This document shows, piece by piece, positions 24,101 through 34,829 of a stretch of DNA of 64,000 bases. Every line of letters starts with the position of its first letter. Position 1 is the first letter of the stretch. This DNA comes from Melieria omissa (Eukaryota > Arthropoda > Insecta > Diptera > Ulidiidae), in the NCBI GenBank assembly GCA_963971225.1, contig OZ020268.1, forward strand, positions 114,358,830 through 114,422,829. Direction: 5' to 3'. The translations under genes were made by a program, and so were the position numbers. The notes below the pieces were generated by a model, which had not been told where the DNA came from, ran no database searches, and saw only the letters and a list, made by a program, of their open reading frames with translations.

Positions 24101-26251
24101 TAACCATCCTCCTAATATCGGCCGAGACTGCGTGCACAGCCGTTGGTGTTGTGGCGTTGTGCCACATTTTTGACACCGCAGCTGGACTCTTAATTGTCGT
24201 TAATGCGTTAGTGTAAAATATATGGAAAACAACTTTGCTCAAATGGCGAGCGCGGCCTGGGCTTGTGGGTTAACTATGCAAATGCAATGCGTTTGTCCAC
24301 TGGCCGACGCAGTGTTGTCGTTGGCGTCGTCATTACTTTAAAACCAGATAATACAAAATTTGAATTTTCAACACCTGTCAGCGTTCTAGACAGTCGCGCA
24401 GTACACAAATGTATTTCTTGCACCTCAGAATCAGTCTGTTGCCCACCGCATCGCACAGGCGCGGATTCAGAAAAATATTTCGGGGGGTTTCAAAAAGTAA
24501 TTCTTAAATATTTATAAAATGGCTTTTAATTTATATGTAAATTTATAGTCGATCCAAATATTTCGGGGGGTGGGGGGTTTCAACCCCCAAAACACCCCTG
24601 AATCCGCCACTGGCGTCGCCATTAGCATTGTGATAAACATAAACAACAATCGGAATCGTTGCTTTCAGCCGCGACGGCCAAGCAATATGATTGAGTTGCC
24701 TTTTAGCCGAACTGACATTGGGTACAAGACTAGGCGAGAATTTACAACAATTGCGATTTTTACATTCCGACCTAACAGCGCATGCGTGCTGCCAACAATT
24801 AGCCGCTACACCGGCTGGAGACCATCGCCGATCGTAGATCTTGATCAGAATTTCATTAAATTGATAAACAGAGATAACAACGCTCGGCAAAAGACTCCAC
24901 GCTATAATTAGCGAACGAGCTAAAAGTGTTTGTACTTAATTAATTCTAATTGCCATTATCAGTGTCTGCAAATTTGAGAAACAAATTGATTGATTGACTA
25001 TTTTTGCAAGGAAAACATATTGAAACAAGTTAATAATTAACAACAACGTAAATTATGGTTTTTTTGCTCAATGGAATTTTGAATTTGTAAACAAAATTAC
25101 GGCAAACAAAATGCGGCTCGTGTTGCTTTTTCAATTCCATCGATTCATCGATACTCGATGAAAGATCCCCTTTGTCGTATTAGCAGTTGGACTGTCCACT
25201 AACACTTGACTCGCTAATCAAATCAAACCGTACGAGAACCTGACAGTCTTGTGTTTTATCTCTGCTTTCGACTTGCAACCAGATCGCCCACCATCACTTT
25301 TTCGCCGTGCATTACACTAGTCTACTCATAGCATGCACTTAAAAAGTATTTCTAGACAGATTTTGGGTCGCTGAATGCGAAAGTGATAGTTCTTTTTTTA
25401 AGATGAGATTATGAAGAATTATTGAACACATATCTCATGAACGAATCATCCAATAAAAGTAATCGTCCACTGACCCGAAAGTAACCGGAGAGAGATATGC
25501 GGATTATCGAAATCAAATCCGAATTAATAAAGTTACTGACTATGATAATTAAAAATAATACATTTTTGAAAAAAAATATGTCTAGTTTCGAGTTCAACGA
25601 CCCAAAGTTAGTAAAGAAATATTTATATTTTTTCAGAAGCACGCGATCAGCTCATAATTTGTAGAGTAGTGTCACACAACGCATGTCACTATCGCCGATC
25701 ATTAAAATAAGAAATTAATTCATTCCAGCCATTACACTGTTTTTATAATAAGCTGCAGCGTTTTTAGAATAAATTAGCTTTCAACATCTGTGCGCTCCAG
25801 CTGGTAACATACTGAGCCCAGAATTTAAAATCTTTCCACATTCTCGCCAATTTCGTTGTGCTACGAATGTCAGCAATGACAGCTGCAAATAATTGATTTG
25901 TTCAGTATTCGAATTACGAATGCAATTAATTAATTAATTGCACATGCAAGAAATACAACCACTTAAGGCTTAACGAAGCCATTATTGCTTAACATCCGAT
26001 AGCTGTGATTAGAAATTACAGTATGGCCCAGACATCAAGCACTTTTCGCCATTACCTGATGATAACTGTCGGATGTGATGTCACCGCTTGACTTGTCGGC
26101 AATCTTTTCGGGATAGTTGTGTGTCATGAAATCCCAAATGGATTCCCCTTTGTCGTCGGCATTCCAGCCACCTTCGATTTGATATGACGATGAGCCCACG
26201 CCCCAGATAAAATCTTTGGGGAAATGCTTGCCGGGCGATTGTTCGGTGGAT
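21107..26251 (-). CDS. Family 1 glycoside hydrolase (beta-glucosidase/lactase-like), 5' exon missing
   Basis: Exons, read from high to low coordinates: 26251-26056, 23885-23313, 23243-22932, 21767-21620, 21553-21463 and 21398-21107. All junctions are GT-AG and phase-consistent, giving about 536 residues without the first exon. It hydrolyses beta-glycosidic bonds by the retaining mechanism. The acid/base glutamate is in [16 protein letters not shown] and the nucleophile glutamate in [13 protein letters not shown]. Other family blocks are [14 protein letters not shown] near the start, [17 protein letters not shown] and [13 protein letters not shown]. The final 16-18 residues are hydrophobic ([18 protein letters not shown]), suggesting a GPI-anchor signal or tail anchor. 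I recall Drosophila CG9701 as the likely counterpart but cannot check. The signal-peptide exon must lie upstream of 26251; I could not identify it. The 2.2-kb intron 23886-26055 carries a hAT MITE. Confidence 0.93.
21768..22931 (-). other. Glycosidase intron, no other gene seen
   Basis: Intron between the exon ending VWLK and the exon starting VVPKGMYN. It is noncoding. The overlapping plus-strand frames at 21758-22114 are low-complexity and not called. Confidence 0.7.
24456..24612. mobile_element. hAT-like MITE, copy 2 (in glycosidase intron)
   Basis: A 157-bp copy of the element at 2887-3032, with left end CAGGCGCGGATTCAG and right end CTGAATCCGCCACTG. Flanking 8-mers gcatcgca (24448-24455) and gcgtcgcc (24613-24620) match at 6 of 8 positions, a decayed target duplication. 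The interior again holds cggggggtttcaaaaagtaattctt and tttcaaccccca. Confidence 0.78.
24613..26055 (-). other. Rest of glycosidase intron
   Basis: AT-rich noncoding intron sequence between the MITE and the exon at 26056-26251. No exon or RNA gene was recognised. Confidence 0.6.
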
Positions 26252-26512
26252 CTAAATAGGAAAACAATTAAAAAAGAAATTAAAATAATTAATTATAAAT
26301 AATAATAAAAAATAATAAAAATTATAAAATAATAAAAAAATAAAATTAAAAAAATGAAATAAAATAATTGAAATACGAACAGCGCACTGATCCCTTTTAC
26401 TATTATTTTATTTTTTTTTATGAAAACTAACAATAAAATCACTATTTTACATAAAAGCTAGGAGCGCTAGCTGCCAGGGCTTTAGGCTAATGTTAATTTG
26501 GTTTGTATTTAA

Positions 26513-26749
26513 CCCTTTCGGGACTACTGGGATAATACGTCCCAGCAAGATTTTAATGCCCCTCAAAAAAATTACTTTAATCTTACGACCCACGCAAAAT
26601 ATTTTTTTCGATTTCAGTGTTTCCGCATAAAAGGATGATTTCAGACTATGTGAACATCCAATATAATTTTCTAACCCCAACTTTCATAGCATGAGAATAT
26701 TTCTACTGAGAATATTTTTGATTCCAAAATTAAACTCCGTACCGAAAGG
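26513..26749. mobile_element. TTAA MITE family 2, copy 1
   Basis: A 237-bp element starting TTAA|CCCTTTCGGGACTACTGGG (TTAA at 26509-26512). It ends ...CCGTACCGAAAGG, where the right TTAA has decayed to TTTT. It matches, in inverted orientation and with equal length, the intact copy at 30944-31180. TTAA target choice and CCC termini are characteristic of piggyBac-superfamily elements. It has no coding capacity. Confidence 0.82.
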
Positions 26750-26842
26750 TTTTATACAGTGGAAGGCAGAAGTACGATTACTACATATTGCACAGAATCG
26801 CTTGTACAAAAAATAACAACATTTAACCAAATTAAGATTTAA

Positions 26843-27556
26843 GGGGCCCGAACACTGTAAACTGCGATTTTTCATATGTTTTTTATTTTATTTATTAAAA
26901 AAAAAACGGACGTTCCGATTTACATGAAACTTTACACATATCTTAATAAATGTTCAGATTATCGAAAACAATTTTTTTTTTTTTTTGGCGGCCATGTTTG
27001 TATTCTGTAGCTGATCCAAAATGTCGTCTTTTTAAAATGACCCTTGTCGCGTTGACAGCAAATCAGCATAACGGAGCCTCCTAGAGCAAAAAACAAAAAA
27101 GATTCTTGAAATATACATTACTGGCTACTGTTTGACGTAGGGGATTTTAAAAATATTGATTAGAAAAAAAATGGCGGCTGTTTGAAGAAAAAGTTTTTTT
27201 TTTCGCGTAAAATTTTGCACTAAATTATTTATAAAAAAAAAAGTTTGGCATATATCGAAAAACGGCTACGTCGAGCAGAAGCGACACTATTTCCGAATAG
27301 AATGCAATTTGAATCAGGTCGATCGGATAAAAACTTTTTCAGTTATGCTGTCAACGCGGTCAAAAAACATGGTTTCGAGATAATCGCGTTTTAAGTTTTG
27401 AAAGGGGTAAATCGAATTAAAAAAGGTAGTAAAAAAGGTAATCTAAACATTTATTAACATATGTGTAAAGTTTCATGTAAATCGGAACGTCCGTTTTTTT
27501 TTAATAAATAAAATAAAAAACATATGAAAAATCGCAGTTTACAGTGTTCGGGCCCC
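26843..27556. mobile_element. 714-bp TTAA element with long terminal inverted repeats
   Basis: Flanked by TTAA on both sides (26839-26842, 27557-27560). The terminal inverted repeats start GGGGCCCGAACACTGTAAAC and stay nearly identical for about 120 bp, including a conserved ggacgttccgatttacatgaaac block. The interior is AT-rich with no transposase-like frame. Exact TTAA flanks suggest piggyBac-type mobilisation, but the GGGG termini differ from the CCCTTTCG families nearby, so superfamily assignment is tentative. Confidence 0.85.
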
Positions 27557-27943
27557 TTAATGTAGTTGTTTGGACATGAGTACAATTAACGACATCCTTT
27601 TTTTAAATTTTAACATGTTTCATATACAATTTGATTCATATACAAAGATTTAAGGAATGTGTGACCCTATCAAAGAATAATCTAAAGATTAACACGAGAA
27701 TGAATTATCATTATCATCCAACTAAGTAACATCTAACTAAACTAGGAATCCGTGAAAACGGGTATTGCAAGTTCTGCTTACAGGACAACGAGATTGCAAT
27801 ACAAGCGTACTAAAATTTCTCTTGGATACTGGACTCACTGACAGTCTTTAAAGACCAAGAAGGGGGCACAATAGATCTACAGATCGCAGTGCATTATCCC
27901 CATCAATAATAATAATAATATACAATTCAAACCAGTCTGTTAA

Positions 27944-28158
27944 CCCTTTCGCTATTTGGTTGCCATATGGCACATTGCTACTTTGTGGACGTCTGAACCC
28001 TCTGTGGTTTCAAGAATAAGTTTTTTGTTGGTCCTTAGAATATTTTGAAGTTTTAGGAAAAATACGAAATTAATAAAGTGAATATTAAAGTTTAAAGAAG
28101 AAAGTATACACGTCTTAACATAGTAAAGAAAGAAGAAGCAAAAAAATTAGATAACTTT
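27944..28158. mobile_element. TTAA MITE family 1, copy A (5' part)
   Basis: Starts TTAA|CCCTTTCGCTATTTGG (TTAA at 27940-27943) and matches the first ~215 bp of copy B. It is cut off exactly at the TTAA where copy B begins. In copy C the corresponding place reads actttttaattt, so copy B may have inserted at an internal TTAA of copy A, with the rest of A lost later. Confidence 0.78.
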
Positions 28159-28162
28159 TTAA

Positions 28163-28668
28163 CCCTTTCGCTATTTTGTTGCCATATGGCACATTGCTAC
28201 TTTGTGGACGCCTGAACACTCTGTGGTTAAAAGAATACATTTTTTGTTAATCCATAGAATAGTTTGAAGTTTTAGGAAAAATACGAAATTAATAAACTGA
28301 ATATTAAAGTTTAAAGAAGAAAAGTATGCACGTTTTTTAATTGTATATCTTGACATAGTAAAGGACGAAGAAGAAGAAAAATTATATAAATGACGTTTTT
28401 ATTTCAATAAAGATACTTTTTTTAATTTTGACTGAAGTTAATGAAGAAATATACAAATTTTCGTTATGCGTAAAAGTTTTTATGTTTAAGTAATTATTAG
28501 AGCCACAAAGATGTGGTTGCTCTCATAGAAAAACATTCTAAAATACAGAGTCCGAGTATAAAAATAAAAAAAATTTCTTATGGAATGTTGCTAACATAAC
28601 CGCATGAAAGCTTAAAACGTAAAATTTAAAATTTTAACTTTCCCCAGTAAAAACCTGTAGTGAAAGGG
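28163..28668. mobile_element. TTAA MITE family 1, copy B (complete)
   Basis: A 506-bp element with inverted termini CCCTTTCGCTA and TAGTGAAAGGG, flanked by TTAA at 28159-28162 and 28669-28672. The termini and TTAA target fit a nonautonomous piggyBac-like element. It serves as the reference copy: copy A is its left part, copy D its right part, and copy C is the same element interrupted by a family-2 element. The minus-strand frames within it are shared by the copies through homology and are not genes. Confidence 0.87.
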
Positions 28669-28672
28669 TTAA

Positions 28673-29633
28673 CAAAAGAATGACAAAACACAATTTATTC
28701 AAGAAAACAATCTATAAAATATTAAACATTTTTTACATATTACAAATAATTATCTACTTGTAACTTTGTTTATATAAATTTGGTTATATTTTTTAGCAAA
28801 ATCTTTTTAATCAGACCTCAAGTGAAATGTAGAACACTTGAGTAGAAACTGAGCTTAAGTTGGAAATGAGCTTTCCAACTCTTTCTAGTTGATTTAAAGT
28901 TATTAAATAATCCTATTCGTAAGAATTATTTAACATTCAAGTATTATTATTTATTTGTGTGCAATATTCTCTGAAAATTCCAATTTATTCAAAATCTAGC
29001 AGTATGTTGTAAAAGATTAGCATACGGACATACAAATTCGTCAAACTGTGTAGCCGTCCGATTCGATAATCAGCACATAAATAACAATTAGCAGCACGTG
29101 TTATCTACATCTTTGATAGTTAACTAAATGCCATGTTGACATGGCACAGTTTCCATTTTGCTGCTTGGCTGCATACGGACAAAGGAAAAGCGGCGAGAGC
29201 CAAGTGATGTGCACACAAGCACAAAGAAGACGTCGGCATGCCCTAATGCTTAGCTTAACACATCAGCGAATACGAATACGACTGCGAATACGAATATAAT
29301 ATATTCTCGGCTGCTCGATTCTTTGCGCTCAAATATTTGTTAGCTGCTTTGCTTTGTTGGCTGCGTATAAACAAATTGTCTCCCAGCCAGCTGCCTCCAC
29401 TGAAACTCATTTCAATAATTGAATTAAGTTTTTGGAGCTAATTTAATATTGACCGATTGTGTTTTGGCAAGTAGACGCAGCACAGTCCTTCGCTACTTGC
29501 ATGCCACAAGAATTCTTAACACAACACATTTGTCGCAGCCCACAACATTTGTCGCAACACCTGCGCCGCTATGTTGCTGCGGATTAGGTGGCGAACAATT
29601 AACGCCGCCAACGCCTTTTCTGTCACTCAGTGA

Positions 29634-29673
<40 letters not shown>

Positions 29674-30604
29674 AAGAGTGACAACAATTGCAATTGTTTG
29701 GCGAAACAACAGTGATTCGAAAACAGCTTTGAAATGCGTCGACTTCGACAGCTGCCTCCGGCGTAGCTGAACAGTTTTGTAGCCATTGGACAAGGACGAG
29801 GACGATCAATTTGAATTTACCTTGCAAATTTTTCCCTTGTCCGTTAGAATGACTGCGTTTAGTGAGTAGAGCAGTAGTTGTTGTTTTGATCTAAATTAAA
29901 TTGCCTTGGTACCAACACCAATAACAAACAGAAACTGCGGCCAACGCCAGGCGTTCGGACTCGTAATTGACATTTTGGCTCTTTGCCTTGTTACAAGTTG
30001 TGTACGTAATTAGCTTTGTAATTGGTAATTGCTCACTGGTATGTTAATTGTGGCAAAACCGAACACGCATGCATTACTGCCAAACGTGCGAAGATCGAAG
30101 GCAGTGACCACTCGTGTGTCGAATCGAATCGAAATAAGTTTAGTTGATTTTTGTGGCCAATTGAACAGCAACATTGTCCGTCACGATGACAGTAATTTTA
30201 GCAAAGCTGACTTTAATACATGTGTAAATTATATCTGATTGAAAATATTTGAGATTAATTAGCAAGTTCCTTTAGAGATTTGCCAACACATATCTTAATC
30301 TAAATATGGAGTGAATTGAAAACTTCAAAATCATGTAATCTAAAATACATACTCAACGTTGGGAGCATTGGTTTAGTTTAAACTCTGAAAGAACATTTCG
30401 AGATATGAGTTTAGATAAAACTAGGTTAGACAAGGCATGCCCATCACTCAAAGAGTACACTGGAACGCCTTCAAGACCCACTGTGACGACCCGAAGGGAC
30501 TGTGTGGAAGCCACTCTTAACCACTTAAACGGTTTTAGTTTCGTAAATACTCAAAATATGATTTTCAGTAAGCCTGAAAAAAGCTATCCAGCGATTTGAA
30601 TGAA
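28673..30604. other. Noncoding, probably 5' intron or upstream of glycosidase
   Basis: If the glycosidase signal-peptide exon lies upstream, this is intron. A minus-strand frame near 29827 (KFKLIVLVLVQWL then CSATPEA) looks like a signal peptide but lacks an ATG and a convincing donor, so I do not join it. A CA repeat lies at 29639-29669. Confidence 0.4.
29639..29669. repeat. (CA)n microsatellite
   Basis: An uninterrupted CA dinucleotide run of about 31 nt. It is a simple repeat with no gene attached. Confidence 0.9.
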
Positions 30605-31342
30605 TCCTTTCGCTATTTTGTTGCCATATGACAACATGTTCTACTTTGTGGACGTCTGAATTCTCTGTGGTTTCAAGAATACATTTTTTATTGGTCCTTA
30701 GAATAGTTTGAAGTTTTAAGAAAAATACGAAATTAATAAACTGAATATTTAAGTTTAAAAAAGAGAAATATACATGTTTTTTCAATGGTATATCTTGACA
30801 TAGTTAAGGAAGAAGAAGCAGAAAAATTATATTACTTTTTAATTTGACGTTTTCTTTCAATTTAGATACTTCTTTTTTAATTTAGGCTGAAGTTAATGAA
30901 AAATATTCAAATTTGCGTTATGCATAAAAAGTTTTATGTTTAACCCTTTCGGAACGGAGTTTAATTTTGAAATCCAAAATACTCTCAGAAGAAATATTCT
31001 CATGCTATGAATGTTAGGGTTAGAAAATTATATTGGATGCTCACAAATTCTGAAATCATCCTTTTACGCGGGAACACCAAAATCGAAAATATATTTTGCG
31101 TGGGTCGTAAGATTTGAATAATTGTTTTGAGGGGCCTTTAAAACTTGCTGGGACGTATTATCCCAGTAGTCCCGAAAGGGTTAAGTAATTATTACAAAAA
31201 CATTCTAAAATACAGAGTCCGAGTATAAAAATTAAAATTTTTTTCTGGAATGTTGCTAATACCAGCAAATAAACCACATAGAAGTCTAAAACGTAAAATT
31301 TAAAATTTTAATTTTCCCCAGTAAAAATCTGTAGCGAAAGGG
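30605..31342. mobile_element. TTAA MITE family 1, copy C (interrupted)
   Basis: Starts with a slightly decayed end (tgaa|TCCTTTCGCTATTTTG) and finishes TAGCGAAAGGG|TTAA (31343-31346). Total length is 738 bp; removing the nested family-2 element and one TTAA leaves about 497 bp, close to the 506 bp of copy B. The interruption falls at a TTAA that is single in copy B (gtttaagtaattatta), so copy B shows the empty site. Confidence 0.86.
30944..31180. mobile_element. TTAA MITE family 2, copy 2 (nested)
   Basis: A 237-bp element flanked by perfect TTAA at 30940-30943 and 31181-31184, with termini CCCTTTCGGAACGG and GTAGTCCCGAAAGGG. It lies wholly inside family-1 copy C and is inverted relative to the copy at 26513-26749. 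Confidence 0.88.
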
Positions 31343-31346
31343 TTAA

Positions 31347-33932
31347 AGGTTAGCCACCATGCCTTGCTCAATCAACATCAAAATATATTTATTTTAACAT
31401 GATTGTTATTCTAATAAATTGTTTCCTGTCTTGAAAAACTGAGACTTATTTGGTTAAGCGAAATGTGTTTATGAATAAAATTCGACAAACAAAAATATGT
31501 CGTGTATGTTATTATTTAAAATTGAAGACTTATTTTACTGCGATTTACAAGACTGCGATGTCTGTAAAATATTAGCTCCGGTTTATTAGCATTTTAATGA
31601 ATACTAATACTAATTATTATTTTTGCGAAACCACATACTTAAATCGGAAATTTTTAGAAGTATTTTTTGCTTGCAATTTACTTGAAACAAACAAATTTTT
31701 TACACATAATTTAACGTCCATTACCATTAATATATCACTTTGTGGTTGAGAAGAATATTTCTGATATTTTTTTTTATTATTTTTTAAGAAGCTAAAGCAT
31801 TTGCACAATATCATAAGAAAGCACTACAATTTTAATCCTTATTTGCACTTATGGATGTGCAATCCTCTGAAAACTTACACGGAATGTCCACAGCTAAGTG
31901 CCAAGGAGCATAAAATCGCAATTAAATTCAAACTGTTGATTCTCAGCATTTTGTTTCTCCTTTACGCTTTCAATTTTTTATTAACTTGATATCGATGTGG
32001 CACACTTTAAATGCCTTTTTATAACTTAAGCAGCTTAACAAACTCTTCAACAAACACAATCACTGTTTCCTGTTGTTCTTGTAATTGGCTTTCTTATGAG
32101 ACACACTGACGCGCCAACTTTGAAATTCACTCACAACGGCTGTAAAATCAAATATTTTGCGCGTTCACTGTATCCTTTTGGCCAGACGAAGCAAACCCGT
32201 CGCGTATGTTTGCGTTCTTGGCGTTTCTTCAAGCTAGACGGAATGTGAGCGAGTGGCTGTTGACGCTTTTAAGTGTTCGCATTTTAAATCGCCTGCAACG
32301 AGCCAAGTCGAAACGAAACACAACGTGATCGTGTCAGCAGTCGTCAGCGCTCGTAACGATCGTAAGCGGTAAACGGGGTAGCAGCCAAACGACAAGAAAC
32401 GCTCTTCAAATCGCTTCAAGCTTCGATGGGGTGACAACGAACTTGTCGCTTAAACGATTCTTGTAACTGTGGCTGCAGAACATAGAGTTTGTCGCACCTG
32501 CAGATATGCCTTGACGGTGCAACAGTGGCACAAAGCGTCAACAACAAATCAACAGCGCTTCGGTGCTTCAATGCAAAGCTCATCCTTTACAAAGTATTGT
32601 AAGTTATTTAATATGCATTATATAGTATGTGGAGCATCACGCCCACAAAGCGAAACAGTCACGACAAACCCGAGCAGTTGATCCATATTACAGCATCAAA
32701 TTCCGTAACTCACGCGGCGGCGCCATCCAAACAAACAGCCACCTTTCCCCGCTGTGCCGGCACGTGGCGCTATCCCAACCGGTTCCCTGCGAACAACTAA
32801 ATTGGCCAAAAATAATCCCTGCAAATTAAGTGAAGAATTGTTGTAATTGTTTGTATGTTCTCGCCCGCGATTGTAATCATTGCATTTATTGTTTAACATT
32901 TATGACTCACAGACGCTGCACTACTTAACTTGGCTAATTAATGAGAACCGGCAGCGTTCAAAGCCAGTCACAATATTAAATTTACCGCTTTATGTTCTTG
33001 TTGTTGTTTTTAAGTCACTTGTGAGTTACAACTTATACTCTGCGGTTAGTTTCCTTCGAGATGAGCATCAGCGTAAATATTTTTATATTTAGAATATAAG
33101 AAGTTCGCTTTATGGCTGGAATTTTTTCGTATGAAAACCCACTGTGTGGTCCAGACTGTGTTGTTGTTGTGTGTGCAGTGCAATGTGACGTGGATGTGAC
33201 TCGCCCTAGCTGCGAGGTTCTTTTTGTGGTTACACGAATTAGTTGACTGGTATTTGGAACTAGTTCTGTTGTCTGTTGTCATCAGGGAAAGTGATCAAGT
33301 AGCGGTCTGAGTCACTGCTGAACTGATATTTGGATAAAAGCAAGCGGGGCTTCCCGCTCAGAAGGGCACTTAATATGCAAAGGCTTTGAATGTGATGTGA
33401 GTAAATGAATGAAGGATTGTAGGAATATGATATTTTTTGTAAGATACGAAAATATTTTTCATTATGTTGCATTAAACGATGAAACAAATTTAAAAAAACT
33501 TTCAACTTTGGGTTTATATTTGCATTAATTTAAAGAGAAATGGCTCTTTTTATAACAAAAAAAAATCATTGTTCATGATATTCAAAAAATCGCTTGACAA
33601 ATCGCTTGCACGTTAAAAGAAAACCATTTTTATTCCAAAAAACCATAGTTATTCCCTTATTTTAGTTATGAGCACATATCTTAAAGACGAATCATCCAAT
33701 CAACCCGAGAAAAGAATTTAAGAAAAAGAAAAATAAATTAGATTATATAAATTTTTTGAATCTTTGGTTATGTAAACATAACCAAAAAAGTGTTCAAGGT
33801 AACTTAAACCGAATCAATAAAGCATTTTTCAACAATTTTGCATAGCTATCATTGCACTCAATGGTTTTTTTTTATAGTTTTGCCGCCAATGCAACAGACA
33901 CCAAGTAAAAAAATTACAAGCTCTTTGTTTAA
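31347..33932. other. Noncoding, no gene seen
   Basis: AT-rich, with a more GC- and CpG-rich stretch at about 32,150-32,800 that could be a promoter or 5' UTR region. I found no start exon for the glycosidase on the minus strand and no exon on the plus strand. Confidence 0.4.
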
Positions 33933-34449
33933 CCTTTCGACCCCAAAGTTGCCTGAGAGCAACTTCACTTATTTGCCATCTTGTAGCAAAAGCTACGATT
34001 GATTTATGGGTTTAATTTAAGTAGGCACCAACAAATTAATATTTTTAGAAGTGAATTCAAAGCAAATTACAAAAATTTTATTGTTATCCCCCAAAAAATT
34101 TCCAATAATTTGCAGCGATGTCAGGGCGAGTTTGTGTTCTAATTGAAGTCTACGAATTGGAGGCGTTTGATCAAACCCCTGTTTCTTTAATAATGATTAA
34201 ATAAAATCAAAAAGTGATATTTTTGTATTTTTCATAAATATTAGATAATTCTGTAATTAAAAAATATTGATACAAAATTTATTTAACCCGTTTTAAGCTA
34301 AAATTGTTCAAAAGTAAACTAGCTCTAGAACCCAAACAAAGAGGCGTGGCGACTTCAAATGTCGTGTGCACACTTGTTAAGCAAGTGTTTCGTGATTTAA
34401 TATCAAAAAGTAATATCGAGACACAGGATAAAATTCGGGGTCGAAAGGG
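33933..34449. mobile_element. TTAA MITE family 3
   Basis: A 517-bp element flanked by TTAA at 33929-33932 and 34450-34453. The termini are CCTTTCGACCCCAAAG (one C lost) and, on the right, the reverse complement of CCCTTTCGACCCCGAA. It shares the CCCTTTCG terminus with families 1 and 2 but has an unrelated interior. No coding sequence. Confidence 0.8.
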
Positions 34450-34453
34450 TTAA

Positions 34454-34829
34454 AGATTGTACGCAAATCTATCATCTTTTGATTAGTAAAAACCAAAATT
34501 GTTGATCCCATTTATGGGAAATAATAATAATTAATCAGGACAGTGAGGCGTTTCTACATCAACAATTCTCCCCTTTTTCTTTAATGTGAACAACAAATTT
34601 GTATGAATATTCTTGCCATAATTCTTTGAGTTATTGCGTTTATATCGCGTAACATCCAATAAACTTATTTCGTTATTTGAATTGCGAATCTATGGCAACA
34701 CTATGAAACGTATTGTTTTCATTGGTTCTCTTTTGCGCTTATTCTACACGTGTTTAGAAAGGTAGAAATTCTGCACAGCTGGTTGCTGCAAAGAAAATCC
34801 TTTGGTTGCTAAAAGCATACATTTTTCAA
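34454..34829 (+). promoter_or_regulatory. Upstream region of Dbp73D
   Basis: Noncoding 376 bp between the last TTAA element and the Dbp73D start codon, so the promoter probably lies here. No core element (TATA or initiator) could be fixed with confidence. Confidence 0.4.

Noticed and set aside
28171..28356. Minus-strand frame resembling the one at 30525-30785
   Set aside because: The similarity comes from both lying in copies of the family-1 TTAA MITE; neither has a domain or conserved start.
29627..29827. Signal-peptide-like frame (KFKLIVLVLVQWL) as first exon of the glycosidase
   Set aside because: It begins at TTG with no upstream ATG in frame, and no donor in the required phase follows the hydrophobic segment.
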